A stretch of 64,000 nt of DNA, taken from positions 1 to 64,000 of the forward strand of contig JBMNJI010000010.1 of assembly GCA_050951585.1 (NCBI GenBank), in the 5' to 3' direction. Under the pieces are notes generated by a model. It did not search any database and was not told the DNA's origin. It saw nothing but the letters and a program-made list of their open reading frames with translations. How positions within the stretch are numbered: position 1 is the stretch's first letter; each line of letters starts with the position of its first letter. The stretch is from UBA3937 sp050951585. GTDB taxonomy: Bacteria > Bacillota > Peptococcia > DRI-13 > DTU073. Position numbers and translations under genes: made by a program. This document shows positions 8,395 to 16,480 of this stretch, in pieces.

Positions 8395-8634
8395 TCAATT
8401 AAGACTGGTGACTAAAAAGAGTACAACGGAGACAACGGCTGCTCTGGCGGTCCAATAAAAAGCCGCAAGAAACTGAAGCTGTGTCCACCCGAGATCGTCT
8501 CCGAGCAGCCAGAAGCCCAGAATAGTGGGGACCCCTAACCCATCAGCGATAAACTGTGCTTGTCGGGCAAAATCCATGCTGACAATGATCAGCAATATAC
8601 TGACCGTTAAAAAGAATGCCGCTGTTTTTTTCAA
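8395..8634 (-). CDS. Small two-helix membrane protein in the nrd operon
   Basis: A 79-residue reading frame between nrdD and nrdG, beginning at TTG 8634 behind GAGGATGG. It has two hydrophobic segments, residues 4-22 (AAFFLTVSILLIIVSM) and about 56-77 (LAAFYWTARAAVVSVVLFLV), joined by a loop with WLLGDDLGW. No family is recognised. The spacing (30 bp after the nrdD stop, 83 bp before nrdG) and same-strand position support a real gene. A role in ribonucleotide reduction is not implied by the sequence. Confidence 0.55.
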   Translation of the reverse strand: MKKTAAFFLTVSILLIIVSMDFARQAQFIADGLGVPTILGFWLLGDDLGWTQLQFLAAFYWTARAAVVSVVLFLVTSLN

Positions 8635-8663
8635 TTTAGCACCATCCTCATCACATATTATTC

Positions 8664-11600
8664 TTAAAACTTCATGTGCACCTTTCTGTTTCTTTCCTCA
8701 GCCAGCTTACTATCATTGAACAATTCCAGGGTCGAAAGGTAGCCGGTAATGCGCCGAACCCTGCTAATCTGCCCCTCGGTATGACACTTCGGGCAGGTAT
8801 TCGTATCAATTACCCCGTTGAAGCCACATTCCTTACAGATATCCACCGGGAAATTCACCGCAAAATAGCCCATATCCGCTTCGCACATCGCTCTAATTAA
8901 TTTTTCAAATGCCTCCAGATTATGGTGTGGTGCGGAAGGCAATTCCACATAGGAAATATGTCCGGCATTACAATACTTATGATAAGGTCCCTCAATCGCG
9001 ATTTTTTCCATCGCCGGAATATCGTATTGGACCGGCACATGGAAGGAATTGGTGTACCACTCCCGATCGGTAATCCCGGGTAACAAGCCGTACCGCTCCT
9101 GATCCAGTTTGGTGAATTTGCCGCTTAATTGCTCGGCAGGCGTTGCCAGCAGGGTAAAGTTGAGACCATATTTTTTCGTCGCCTCATCACAGCGGCGCCG
9201 CATATAACTGACAATGGCCAAGCCAAGGGCCTGCGCCTCCGGGCTCTCGCCATGATGCTTTCCGGTCAGCGCAACCAGGCATTCAGCCAAACCGATAAAG
9301 CCTGTGCTGAGCGTCCCGTGGCGAATCGCCTTTTCCACCGGATCATTAGGCTTTAAGCCTTCACTGTCAAGATAGAGATGCTGTTCCATCAGGAAAGGAA
9401 AATCCTTCACTCTAAGCTGCTTCTGAAGATTATAACGGGTCAGCAACTGTTTCGTCGTTAAATCCAGCACCTGATCGAGCTTCTGCCAGAAAAGAGTGAG
9501 ATCCCCTCCCGACTCGATCCCCAACCGCGGCAGGTTAACCGTCGTAAAGGACAAATTTCCCCGGCCATTGGTTACCGCCGGTCCATTCACATTGGCAATT
9601 ACTCTGGTCCGGCAACCCATATAGGCCACCTCTTCGTCACGGTAAGGCTCATTAAAACTGGCGTCCTGATAGGAGAAATTAGGTTGCAGCCTGGTGCAGG
9701 CTACTCTTAAGCTTAGTTGAAAAAGATCATAGTTAGGATCGTCCTCTTCGTAATTGACCCCCTCTTTGATTTTAAAGATCAAGTTGGGGAACAAGGGCGC
9801 TTCGCCTTTCCCCAGCCCCTTTTCAAAGGCCAGCAGGAAATTCTTCGTCACCATCCGCCCCGCCCAGGAGGTATCCGTCCCCAGATTAATGCTGGAGAAG
9901 GGCACTTGCGCCCCCGCCCGGGAATTATGCACAAAAATACCTTCTGCCGTCAGGAAATTTTCATTATCGGCTACAGAAATATCATACACAAATTCTTCAT
10001 GGGCTTCCGGCACTACTTCTTTTATCTTCATCGGCCACAAATGCAACGCTCTTTCAATGCTTTCCAACAATTGTTCCAGCTTCTCATTCTGGAGTAACAC
10101 CTTGTTGGCCCACTCCATAACCAAAGCCGGACTTTGACAATAATTATCAATCCTGCTGCCACTCTCCGCATTTACCGTTTCAGGCAGATAAAAACGTTTG
10201 AGCATATCCTGATAAGGATAAACAACCGGTAAATACTTGCAGAACCGCGGCAACTCTTTTTCCGCCAATTTCTTCAGGAGATAAGCGCGTTCGGAAGTTT
10301 TGATTGAGAAGAGGGCATCTGTTAACTGCTCAAACCAGTATTCCTCTGTGGCAAGACTTTGCAAATCATTTTTTTCTTCTTCTTCCAGGATGCGACTGGC
10401 GAGATCACCGGCGACCCGTTCCAAATAGTCAGGTGTAATCCGGTAATTATAAGCATTCTCGCAGTATATGCCATAGACATCTTTTATTAAAGGACGTAAG
10501 AATTCATAGTCATACGGGGTCTGTTCTCCCGAAACCTGCAAAAGTCCTTCTTTCTTCTCTTTTTTTTCGGCGCTCAGGGTTATTTCATCACTGTAAAAGC
10601 CGCCAAGGGAAATCAGGTATCTGCGTTGGGCATTATCAAACTGAGTTACGGGCTGCGTATCGCGGATAGAAACCGGTACCCCTAATTTGCTATAAAGTAA
10701 CTGCAGTCCATCCCTTAATTCTTTAGAAACTGTACTGGCAACGATCCGATTGGAACCAACCGTGCCATCACCGGATAAATAACCATCGAGAAATGCTCTG
10801 ACCAGTTTTTTCTCCGCAAAAAACAGTTCCGTCGGAATATGCTTGTTTTCCGCGCCTGTGCCGCATTTGTCCGCCAGAAAAGCAGCGAATTGCTGGCCTA
10901 CATTGCAGGCAAGATCCCGGGGTACCTCGTCTTTTGTCCGCAGACGTACTGAAAAATCAGGATTAATCTGCTTTAATAATGCGGTAACTTCCTCCTCCAG
11001 GCTCTGATTGAATAACGCTAAATATACCGTAGACCCATCCGCAGATCCTTCCGCAACATATAAGCCAAGAAGTTTTGCCAGGGCAGGTGTGAGCATTAAC
11101 TGGGTAAAAGGATACTTGGTTGATTTTCCATAGGGAGTTAAATCAAATTGAATGCTTTTCTTCTCCAGCGGCAATTCATTAGGGAGCAAACAATGCCGCA
11201 GCTTGGCGGGAATCTCTGTTTTTATTTCTCCCTCATCACCTATCGCCATCACAGAATGATTATCTGTAACAGTAACTTTTTGTCCTGACTTCAAACGTAC
11301 CGTAAAAAGCTGATGCGCATTTTTATGTTGAAAAGAACCCGTAATGTCCTTTAATTCCGTCCGACCGGTTTGATAATTGACACTAAAGGCCTGATACCGC
11401 CCGCTCTTATAAACCTGATGAAACTCTTCCATCGAATAGGTCGAAAGCTTCCCGGCAACTTTATCATAAACCCAGATTTTTTCTTTGCCGCTTAGAGAGT
11501 GCATTGTATTCAGGTTGTAGATAAAGCCCTCCATGGCCTGGTATACCTCGTCTTCGGTCCTTTCGACCGCGATTTTTTCCACGATCTCCTCGTCTACCGG

Positions 11601-12359
11601 TGTATCTGCCTGCTCCAGCACCTCAAGCACATTTTTCTTCTGCCGCTGCAGCTCGGCCTCGACTAATGGTGCCATATCCCGGTCGAAATAGGCAAAAGAC
11701 TGGCCGCCGTGCATATCATTCTGGTTGCTCTGTAAAATAATGGCCGCCAGGGCCGCCGCGGTTTTAATCCCTTTCGGCGGTCTGATGTAACCGTGCCCGT
11801 TATTAAAACCCTCCCGCAAGAGCTTGTCCAGGGGAATCTGTAAACAAGTCATTGTTTTCCCGTACCAGCCTAAATCATGTATGTAAATATCCCCTTCCAA
11901 ATGAGCCTTTGCCTCATCCTCCGGGATTAACCGCCGTATGTAAAAACTCTTCGAAGCCGCTTCGGCAATCTGGAGTATTTTCGCAGAAGGGGAATTCCCG
12001 ACGTTCGCATTGTCACGGTTGGTTTCACGCACAATTTCGGCCACCGCATCCATCAATTCCGTCCGCCCTTCTCTCAGCCGCGAACGTTTTTCCCGATAGA
12101 GGATATAGGCCTTTGCGGTGCGGGCATGCCCGGTCTCAATCAAAACCTTTTCTACGGCATCCTGCACTTCTTCCACACTTGGAATTTCATCGGCCGGTTC
12201 ATTTTTTTTGAGATAATTCATCACCTCGATGGTTAATTCCATCGCTTTCTGCCGATCCTCACCGCCTACCGCTTTGGCTGCGGCAAAAATAGCCTCCGTA
12301 ATTTTGCTGGGATTAAACGGTTCAATCCTTTCATCCCTTTTCCTGATCTGTGTAAACAA
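8664..12359 (-). CDS. nrdD: Anaerobic ribonucleoside-triphosphate reductase NrdD with intein
   Basis: A 1231-residue precursor of the class III ribonucleotide reductase, which makes dNTPs without oxygen. An ATP cone covers residues 3-95. The catalytic barrel is interrupted by a 525-residue intein (288-812). The C-terminus has a four-Cys zinc site (CKECGFNG and CPKCHTEG) and the glycyl-radical motif RRITGYLS, with Gly1206. Removing the intein leaves 706 residues, the usual length. The frame is open to GTG 12422, but AGGAGG at 12372-12367 lies 7 nt before TTG 12359, which gives the usual start (L)FTQIRKRD; TTG 12359 is chosen. It is downstream of nrdR by 110 bp and upstream of a small membrane protein and nrdG, and is probably repressed by NrdR. 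Activity depends on protein splicing. Confidence 0.96.
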   Translation of the reverse strand: MFTQIRKRDERIEPFNPSKITEAIFAAAKAVGGEDRQKAMELTIEVMNYLKKNEPADEIPSVEEVQDAVEKVLIETGHARTAKAYILYREKRSRLREGRTELMDAVAEIVRETNRDNANVGNSPSAKILQIAEAASKSFYIRRLIPEDEAKAHLEGDIYIHDLGWYGKTMTCLQIPLDKLLREGFNNGHGYIRPPKGIKTAAALAAIILQSNQNDMHGGQSFAYFDRDMAPLVEAELQRQKKNVLEVLEQADTPVDEEIVEKIAVERTEDEVYQAMEGFIYNLNTMHSLSGKEKIWVYDKVAGKLSTYSMEEFHQVYKSGRYQAFSVNYQTGRTELKDITGSFQHKNAHQLFTVRLKSGQKVTVTDNHSVMAIGDEGEIKTEIPAKLRHCLLPNELPLEKKSIQFDLTPYGKSTKYPFTQLMLTPALAKLLGLYVAEGSADGSTVYLALFNQSLEEEVTALLKQINPDFSVRLRTKDEVPRDLACNVGQQFAAFLADKCGTGAENKHIPTELFFAEKKLVRAFLDGYLSGDGTVGSNRIVASTVSKELRDGLQLLYSKLGVPVSIRDTQPVTQFDNAQRRYLISLGGFYSDEITLSAEKKEKKEGLLQVSGEQTPYDYEFLRPLIKDVYGIYCENAYNYRITPDYLERVAGDLASRILEEEEKNDLQSLATEEYWFEQLTDALFSIKTSERAYLLKKLAEKELPRFCKYLPVVYPYQDMLKRFYLPETVNAESGSRIDNYCQSPALVMEWANKVLLQNEKLEQLLESIERALHLWPMKIKEVVPEAHEEFVYDISVADNENFLTAEGIFVHNSRAGAQVPFSSINLGTDTSWAGRMVTKNFLLAFEKGLGKGEAPLFPNLIFKIKEGVNYEEDDPNYDLFQLSLRVACTRLQPNFSYQDASFNEPYRDEEVAYMGCRTRVIANVNGPAVTNGRGNLSFTTVNLPRLGIESGGDLTLFWQKLDQVLDLTTKQLLTRYNLQKQLRVKDFPFLMEQHLYLDSEGLKPNDPVEKAIRHGTLSTGFIGLAECLVALTGKHHGESPEAQALGLAIVSYMRRRCDEATKKYGLNFTLLATPAEQLSGKFTKLDQERYGLLPGITDREWYTNSFHVPVQYDIPAMEKIAIEGPYHKYCNAGHISYVELPSAPHHNLEAFEKLIRAMCEADMGYFAVNFPVDICKECGFNGVIDTNTCPKCHTEGQISRVRRITGYLSTLELFNDSKLAEERNRKVHMKF
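9924..11498 (-). other. Intein with LAGLIDADG homing endonuclease inside NrdD
   Basis: A 525-residue in-frame insert that begins with Ser (MH/SLSGKEKIWVYD) and ends EGIFVHN followed by Ser (/SRAGAQVPF). The splicing blocks are visible: block A at the start, block B with TVTDNHSVM (TxxH), block F VYDISVADNENF and block G FLTAEGIFVHN with terminal His-Asn. Between B and F lie two LAGLIDADG-type motifs, LLGLYVAEGSADG and FLDGYLSGDGTVG, whose acidic residues look intact, so the endonuclease may be active. Ser instead of Cys at position 1 and at +1 is allowed in inteins. A segment of about 170 residues between the second motif and block F is unassigned. Confidence 0.93.
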
Positions 12360-12469
12360 TGCAACCCCTCCTGTCTTTTCTCTGCACTCTCGCCTTACTA
12401 TTTTTCTTTCAATCTCAATCACAAAAAACAGGTAATATACTAAATATACGTAAAATCAAAGCCCCTTTT

Positions 12470-12928
12470 TTACGTATCAGAACGTAAAGTCTCAATCTCC
12501 TTAATAAAGGTAGTGATATCCTTGAATTCCCGATACACACTGGCAAAACGCACATAGGCGACCTGGTCGATATTCTTCAGCTTTTTCATGACCATTTCTC
12601 CGATTTGGGCCGTAGATATTTCCCGCTTTAAAAAATCGTCCTGCAAGCTTCTTTCAATTTCTGCTACGACCGCTTCTAATTTTTCTAAAGGAACAGGCCG
12701 TTTTTCGCAGGCTTTTAATAACCCTTCCAGTATTTTACGCCCATTAAAAGGTTCCCTGCTTCCATCCTTTTTTACAACAATAAGTGGTAAATCATCCCGT
12801 TTTTCAAAAGTGGTGAAGCGATGCTGACAACCTAAACACTCCCTGCGCCGACGAATCGAAAAACCATCATCCACAAGTCTGGTTTCCAAAACCTTGGAGT
12901 CCCCTTGTCCACAGTATGGACAGCGCAT
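12470..12928 (-). CDS. nrdR: Transcriptional repressor NrdR
   Basis: A 152-residue repressor of ribonucleotide reductase genes. The N-terminal zinc ribbon uses Cys3, Cys6, Cys31 and Cys34 (CPYCGQGD and CLGC), followed by RRRREC and an ATP cone (about 49-139; LPLIVVKKDGSREPF) that senses ATP/dATP. Start ATG 12928 has AAAGGTGGG upstream. Being first in the operon, and behind tandem NrdR boxes, it very probably represses itself together with nrdD and nrdG. Confidence 0.97.
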   Translation of the reverse strand: MRCPYCGQGDSKVLETRLVDDGFSIRRRRECLGCQHRFTTFEKRDDLPLIVVKKDGSREPFNGRKILEGLLKACEKRPVPLEKLEAVVAEIERSLQDDFLKREISTAQIGEMVMKKLKNIDQVAYVRFASVYREFKDITTFIKEIETLRSDT

Positions 12929-12977
12929 ACCGGCAACCCACCTTTCCGAAATATAGCAAGCAAAGTCCTACCTTGCC

Positions 12978-13032
12978 AGTCTATATTTAGTGTTCCATAT
13001 CAATTTTAATTACTATATATAGGGTTTGTCAA
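12978..13032 (-). promoter_or_regulatory. NrdR-regulated promoter with tandem NrdR boxes
   Basis: On the minus strand, -35 TTGACA (13032-13027), an 18-bp spacer and -10 TAAAAT (13008-13003) form a good vegetative promoter. Two sequences match the NrdR box ACACWATATVTWGTGT at 13 of 16 positions each: 13010-13025 (between -35 and -10) and 12978-12993 (downstream of the -10). Their starts are 32 bp apart, about three helical turns, as in known NrdR operators. Confidence 0.8.
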
Positions 13033-13081
13033 TGGGACCAAGGTGCTTTTTTTACTCTTTTTTTACCTTTTTTGCGCCTTC

Positions 13082-13330
13082 TTAGCGCCCCGGGAGATCA
13101 ACCAAAATGGCATCAACCCCGATGCGCCGAATATTCTCCCAGGGTAAGACAATTTCATCGCTTTTTCCAAATATACTTAATATTCTCCCGCCATCATAAG
13201 CAGGCAAAACGATGGCCTGAATCCTCCCTACTTCCAGATCCAGCTCAATATCCTTAATCGGCCCTAAACGTCTTCCGTCATTCATATTGATTATTTCCCG
13301 GTCTCTTAAGTCGGAAATTTTCAGTAGCAT
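13082..13330 (-). CDS. ymxH: YlmC/YmxH family sporulation protein (PRC-barrel)
   Basis: An 82-residue PRC-barrel-type protein. The MLLKISDLRDREIINMNDGRRLG start, DIELDLEVGRIQAIVLP and the FGKSDEIVLPWENIRRIGVDAILVD end are typical of YlmC/YmxH. It is conserved in spore-formers near sigG and nrdR; its exact role is not known. GGAAGAG precedes the start at moderate spacing. The order sigG-ymxH-nrdR seen here matches many Clostridia. Confidence 0.9.
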   Translation of the reverse strand: MLLKISDLRDREIINMNDGRRLGPIKDIELDLEVGRIQAIVLPAYDGGRILSIFGKSDEIVLPWENIRRIGVDAILVDLPGR

Positions 13331-13448
13331 ATTCTCTCTTCCCCCTCTTCTTTCCCAGCTATCTTATCTATATATTATATTAACCGGACATACTCTCTAT
13401 GAACTGCATTTACCTTCCTTCTGCCAGCTCTGTTGTTTTTCTTTTTCG

Positions 13449-14225
13449 CTATACATATTTGCGCATATGATTCAAAGCGGCTTTCTCCAGGCGCGAAACC
13501 TGCGCCTGGGAGATCCCGATTTCCTCCGCAACCTCCATCTGGGTTTTTCCTTCAAAGAAACGTAAGGTTAATATATGCCTTTCCCGTTGGCTCAAACGGC
13601 GCATGGCCTCTTTTACCGTAATCGTTTCCAGCCAGTTCGTATCAATATTTTTTTCATCGCCCACCTGATCCATGACAAAAATCGGATCACCCCCATCGTG
13701 ATAAATGGGCTCAAATAATGAAACCGGCTCCTGAATGGCATCTAAAGCAAAAACAACCTCTTCCCGCGGTACCTTTAACTCACCGGCGATTTCGTTTATT
13801 GATGGCTCACGCGCATTTTTGTTCACTAAATTGTCGCGTACCTGCAGGGCCTTATAGGCAATATCGCGCAACGAACGGCTTACTCTGATGGGATTGTTGT
13901 CCCGTAAATACCTTCTGATTTCCCCAATAATCATGGGGACCGCATATGTTGAGAATTTCACATTCTGCGCCAAATCAAAATTATCAATCGCCTTCATCAG
14001 ACCAATACAGCCTACCTGAAACAGGTCGTCCACATATTCGCCGCGATTGGTAAACCGTTGGATTACACTGAGAACAAGACGTAAATTGCCTTTGATCAAT
14101 TTTTCACGGGCCGAAAAGTCCCCTTGCTGCATCTGCTGGAAAAGCTCACGCATGACGGCGTTTTTTAAGACCGGTAGCTTGGAAGTATTGACGCCGCATA
14201 TTTCCACCTTATTGATCATCATCAT
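13449..14225 (-). CDS. sigG: RNA polymerase sigma-G factor (forespore)
   Basis: A 258-residue forespore-specific sigma factor that drives late spore genes. It has the diagnostic N-terminus MMINKVEICGVNTSKLPVL (binding site of anti-sigma factors such as CsfB/Gin), region 2 (DDLFQVGCIGLMKAIDNF, KFSTYAVPMIIGEIRRYLRD) and region 4 (SQRERHILTLRFFEGKTQMEVAEEIGISQAQVSRLE). The frame extends upstream, but GGGAGGG seven bases before ATG 14225 and the family N-terminus fix this start. It has its own SigF/SigG-type promoter at 14262-14290 and lies before ymxH. Confidence 0.97.
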   Translation of the reverse strand: MMMINKVEICGVNTSKLPVLKNAVMRELFQQMQQGDFSAREKLIKGNLRLVLSVIQRFTNRGEYVDDLFQVGCIGLMKAIDNFDLAQNVKFSTYAVPMIIGEIRRYLRDNNPIRVSRSLRDIAYKALQVRDNLVNKNAREPSINEIAGELKVPREEVVFALDAIQEPVSLFEPIYHDGGDPIFVMDQVGDEKNIDTNWLETITVKEAMRRLSQRERHILTLRFFEGKTQMEVAEEIGISQAQVSRLEKAALNHMRKYV

Positions 14226-14261
14226 TTTTTGACCCTCCCAGGTAATTAAACCGCTAACATC

Positions 14262-14290
14262 ATTATTACCTTGATAAACTGCAAATATAC
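14262..14290 (-). promoter_or_regulatory. SigF/SigG-type promoter of sigG
   Basis: Minus strand: GTATA (14290-14286), a 15-bp spacer, and GGTAATAAT (14270-14262). These match the forespore consensus GYATA and GGnnAnAnT. It is 36 bp upstream of the sigG ATG. Confidence 0.65.
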
Positions 14291-14331
14291 CGTTTAAAAC
14301 ACTGGCAGGTTGGAGACTCATTCTCTTAAAC

Positions 14332-14368
14332 AAAAAAACAAGGGATTCGTTGTTCCCTTGTTTTTTGT
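14332..14368. terminator. Terminator after the secreted HExxH gene
   Basis: A perfect 9-bp stem AACAAGGGA / TCCCTTGTT, flanked by A7 on one side and T6 on the other, so it can work in both directions. It separates the secreted protein gene (stop at 14378) from sigG. Confidence 0.85.
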
Positions 14369-14377
14369 CTGTATCGC

Positions 14378-15460
14378 TTAGATATTCCCATCATTAAGTT
14401 TGAAATATTGCCACCATTGCTTTTCAGTGGCATAAGCAGCAACTTCATTTTTTGCGACAAGACTAATGCTATGCGGTGCTTTATACCAATCAAACTGAGC
14501 TACATGTATCCGTTCATGTCCTGTTGTTGTGACTAGCTTCTTTAAACTATCAAAGGCCCCCTCATACAAAATTATTGTGTTTTTGTCTGCTCGTCCCACT
14601 AACGTAGGATGATCCTTTTTAATTATTTTTACCGTAACGCCATCCAAACCTATTCCTGCCTTTTCAGCAACCTTCTTTACATAGTCCAAATCCATAGGCG
14701 GTTTCCGTCTCCCCTTAATTTCCCATGCTATCGATTTAGTCAAATCACCTAATTTAATTTTAGGAAGAGTAAACATACCATTTAATCCCTTTGCTCTTCC
14801 ATAGACAGTTGGCGCCTTAATAACCGGTGTGATTTTGGAGACGGAGCCAACTGTTTTTGGTACAGTATTTATGGTCTTTGCCGCTACTGGTAAACTCTTT
14901 GCGGTAGCCCCGATTACTTTCGTCATTCCTCCTAAGGCAACAAAACCACCCACTAAATTACCCGCTGCGCGATAATCAGTCGATATTAGCTTTAAGTAAT
15001 CTTTTCCTTCTTGGTAAAAAGCACCCGCTAAAGCAACTGCAATTTGAGGAGAGTTTTTCACAAGAATTTTATATTTTTCCGGGTTGTCCTTTACTTTATA
15101 ATATGAATTCATGGAGCTTATGTAGATATTTGTAGGCTGTCCACGTTTTAATAAAGAATACCCAAGCATTGATACATCTAATATACTTTTGGGCACCCCC
15201 TCAACGACACCAAAGAGGAACTTCTTTTCATTACTAGTTTCCGGCGTAATATGATTATCTATTCGTTTTGTTACTAAATTATCAAATTTCCCATAATATT
15301 TCTCCTTAACTTGTCTAATCTCCTGATTTAAAGCCTGAGACTTTGCTTCGAAATAAGCCCGGTCATCGGCGAAGCTGGTGAGAGGGAAACTGTACATCAA
15401 ACATAAAGCGATAATTTGTATAATTACCTTTTTATCTCTTAATCTAATAATCACTGTCAA
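14378..15460 (-). CDS. Secreted protein with C-terminal HExxH metallopeptidase-like motif
   Basis: A 360-residue exported protein of unknown family. The signal peptide covers residues 1-31 (core IIQIIALCLMYSFPL, cleavage near SFA-DD). The middle part is hydrophobic/Gly-rich at 165-200 (GGFVALGGMTKVIGATAK). The last 60 residues hold TTTGHERIHVAQ, an HExxH zinc signature (His315, Glu316, His319), and a downstream Glu339 in KNEVAAYATE as a possible third ligand. The layout, a long unrelated front and a compact C-terminal peptidase-like end, resembles polymorphic secreted toxins, but no immunity gene is adjacent. TTG 15460 is chosen because GAGGAGGG lies 4-5 nt before it; GTG 15454 is also possible. 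The gene is AT-richer than its neighbours and interrupts the sigE-sigG region, which suggests acquisition. Confidence 0.6.
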   Translation of the reverse strand: MTVIIRLRDKKVIIQIIALCLMYSFPLTSFADDRAYFEAKSQALNQEIRQVKEKYYGKFDNLVTKRIDNHITPETSNEKKFLFGVVEGVPKSILDVSMLGYSLLKRGQPTNIYISSMNSYYKVKDNPEKYKILVKNSPQIAVALAGAFYQEGKDYLKLISTDYRAAGNLVGGFVALGGMTKVIGATAKSLPVAAKTINTVPKTVGSVSKITPVIKAPTVYGRAKGLNGMFTLPKIKLGDLTKSIAWEIKGRRKPPMDLDYVKKVAEKAGIGLDGVTVKIIKKDHPTLVGRADKNTIILYEGAFDSLKKLVTTTGHERIHVAQFDWYKAPHSISLVAKNEVAAYATEKQWWQYFKLNDGNI

Positions 15461-15628
15461 CCTTCCCTCCTCTGTCAATTTATATATTGCTTCTCAATAT
15501 ATTGAACCCCAAACTAACCGATAGTAATATTCAGTAAATTATATCTTATTCTGACCATTAATTAAACACATGTCCAGTGCCCTGAACGGTCGAATCTTAG
15601 GGATAAAAGCTCTTAATAATTAGATTCC

Positions 15629-16087
15629 TTAAACCAGCCGATATTCCAAGCAGACCTCATCACAATTAGGAAATTTAGGGCAGTTGATACAATCCTTCCA
15701 AAACTTCTGCGGCATTTTCTCCTTTTCGACGACCTTAAAGCCAAGCTTGGAAAAAAAGCCGGGCTGATAAGTCAGGGTGAAAACGCTGGGGATTCCCATT
15801 TCCTGCGCTTCCTGCAGGAAAAACTCGACCATTTGTCTGCCAATCCCCTTCATTTTGTAATTGTCCTGCACTGCGAGCGCCCGGATTTCCGCCAAATCAA
15901 CCCACATAATATGTAAAGCACCGGTACCAACCAGCTCACCGGCATCACTTTCCACCACAATAAAATCTCGTAAATTCTCGTAAAAAATACTGCGCGGGCG
16001 AGAGAGCATTAAACCTTCTCCTGCATATTTATTCACTAATTCATACATGCCTTCCACATCGCTTAGTTTTGCTTTTCTAATCTGCAT
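15629..16087 (-). CDS. argA: GNAT N-acetyltransferase, ArgA-like
   Basis: A 152-residue GNAT protein of the short ArgA type that makes N-acetylglutamate, the first step of arginine biosynthesis, in many Clostridia. MQIRKAKLSDVEGMYELVNKY, the LAEIRALAV strand and the acetyl-CoA loop MKGIGRQMV are visible, as is PGFFSKLGF. The tail has a Cys-rich stretch (CINCPKFPNC and CLEYRLV) seen in this group. No other arg genes are nearby, so the pathway assignment rests on family resemblance. It lies alone between a small ORF and the secreted HExxH gene. Confidence 0.75.
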   Translation of the reverse strand: MQIRKAKLSDVEGMYELVNKYAGEGLMLSRPRSIFYENLRDFIVVESDAGELVGTGALHIMWVDLAEIRALAVQDNYKMKGIGRQMVEFFLQEAQEMGIPSVFTLTYQPGFFSKLGFKVVEKEKMPQKFWKDCINCPKFPNCDEVCLEYRLV

Positions 16088-16236
16088 GCGCTTATCCCCC
16101 GTCTTCTGTCAAATGTCATTTTACGGAAGTTTATCCGTTCTCGTAACTGCCTAGTCCGTCGCTAATTATTTTAACAGAATAATGACGCGGGTACAATCAT
16201 TTTATTCTGAAACCACTGCATATTATGTATATTTAT

Positions 16237-16353
16237 TCATCGTGGAGAAAGGCTTTTTAATATTTTTTCGACACTAAGTACATCATCCGCACCCTTGGGG
16301 AGATACGCTAATTCACCGGGTAGATAATGCCCTTCTCGTATTTTGCTATTCAT
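16237..16353 (-). CDS. Small 38-codon ORF downstream of sigE
   Basis: A short reading frame with ATG 16353 directly behind CAAGGGAAAGG and stop TGA at 16237. The peptide reads MNSKIREGHYLPGELAYL followed by PKGADDVLSVEKILKSLSPR. It is not recognised. The composition is protein-like, with an amphipathic C-terminal helix, and it lies on the same strand 127 bp after sigE. The ribosome binding site is close to the ATG, so translation efficiency is uncertain. Confidence 0.4.
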   Translation of the reverse strand: MNSKIREGHYLPGELAYLPKGADDVLSVEKILKSLSPR

Positions 16354-16480
16354 CCTTTCCCTTGTGATATATATGGATAATATAAACGTTTACTATTTTG
16401 TAAATTTTTATTAATATTCCGTCTTCGATTTTAACACGTCCGCAGCTCTACCGCAAATAAAATAAAAATAAGAATTGTCC

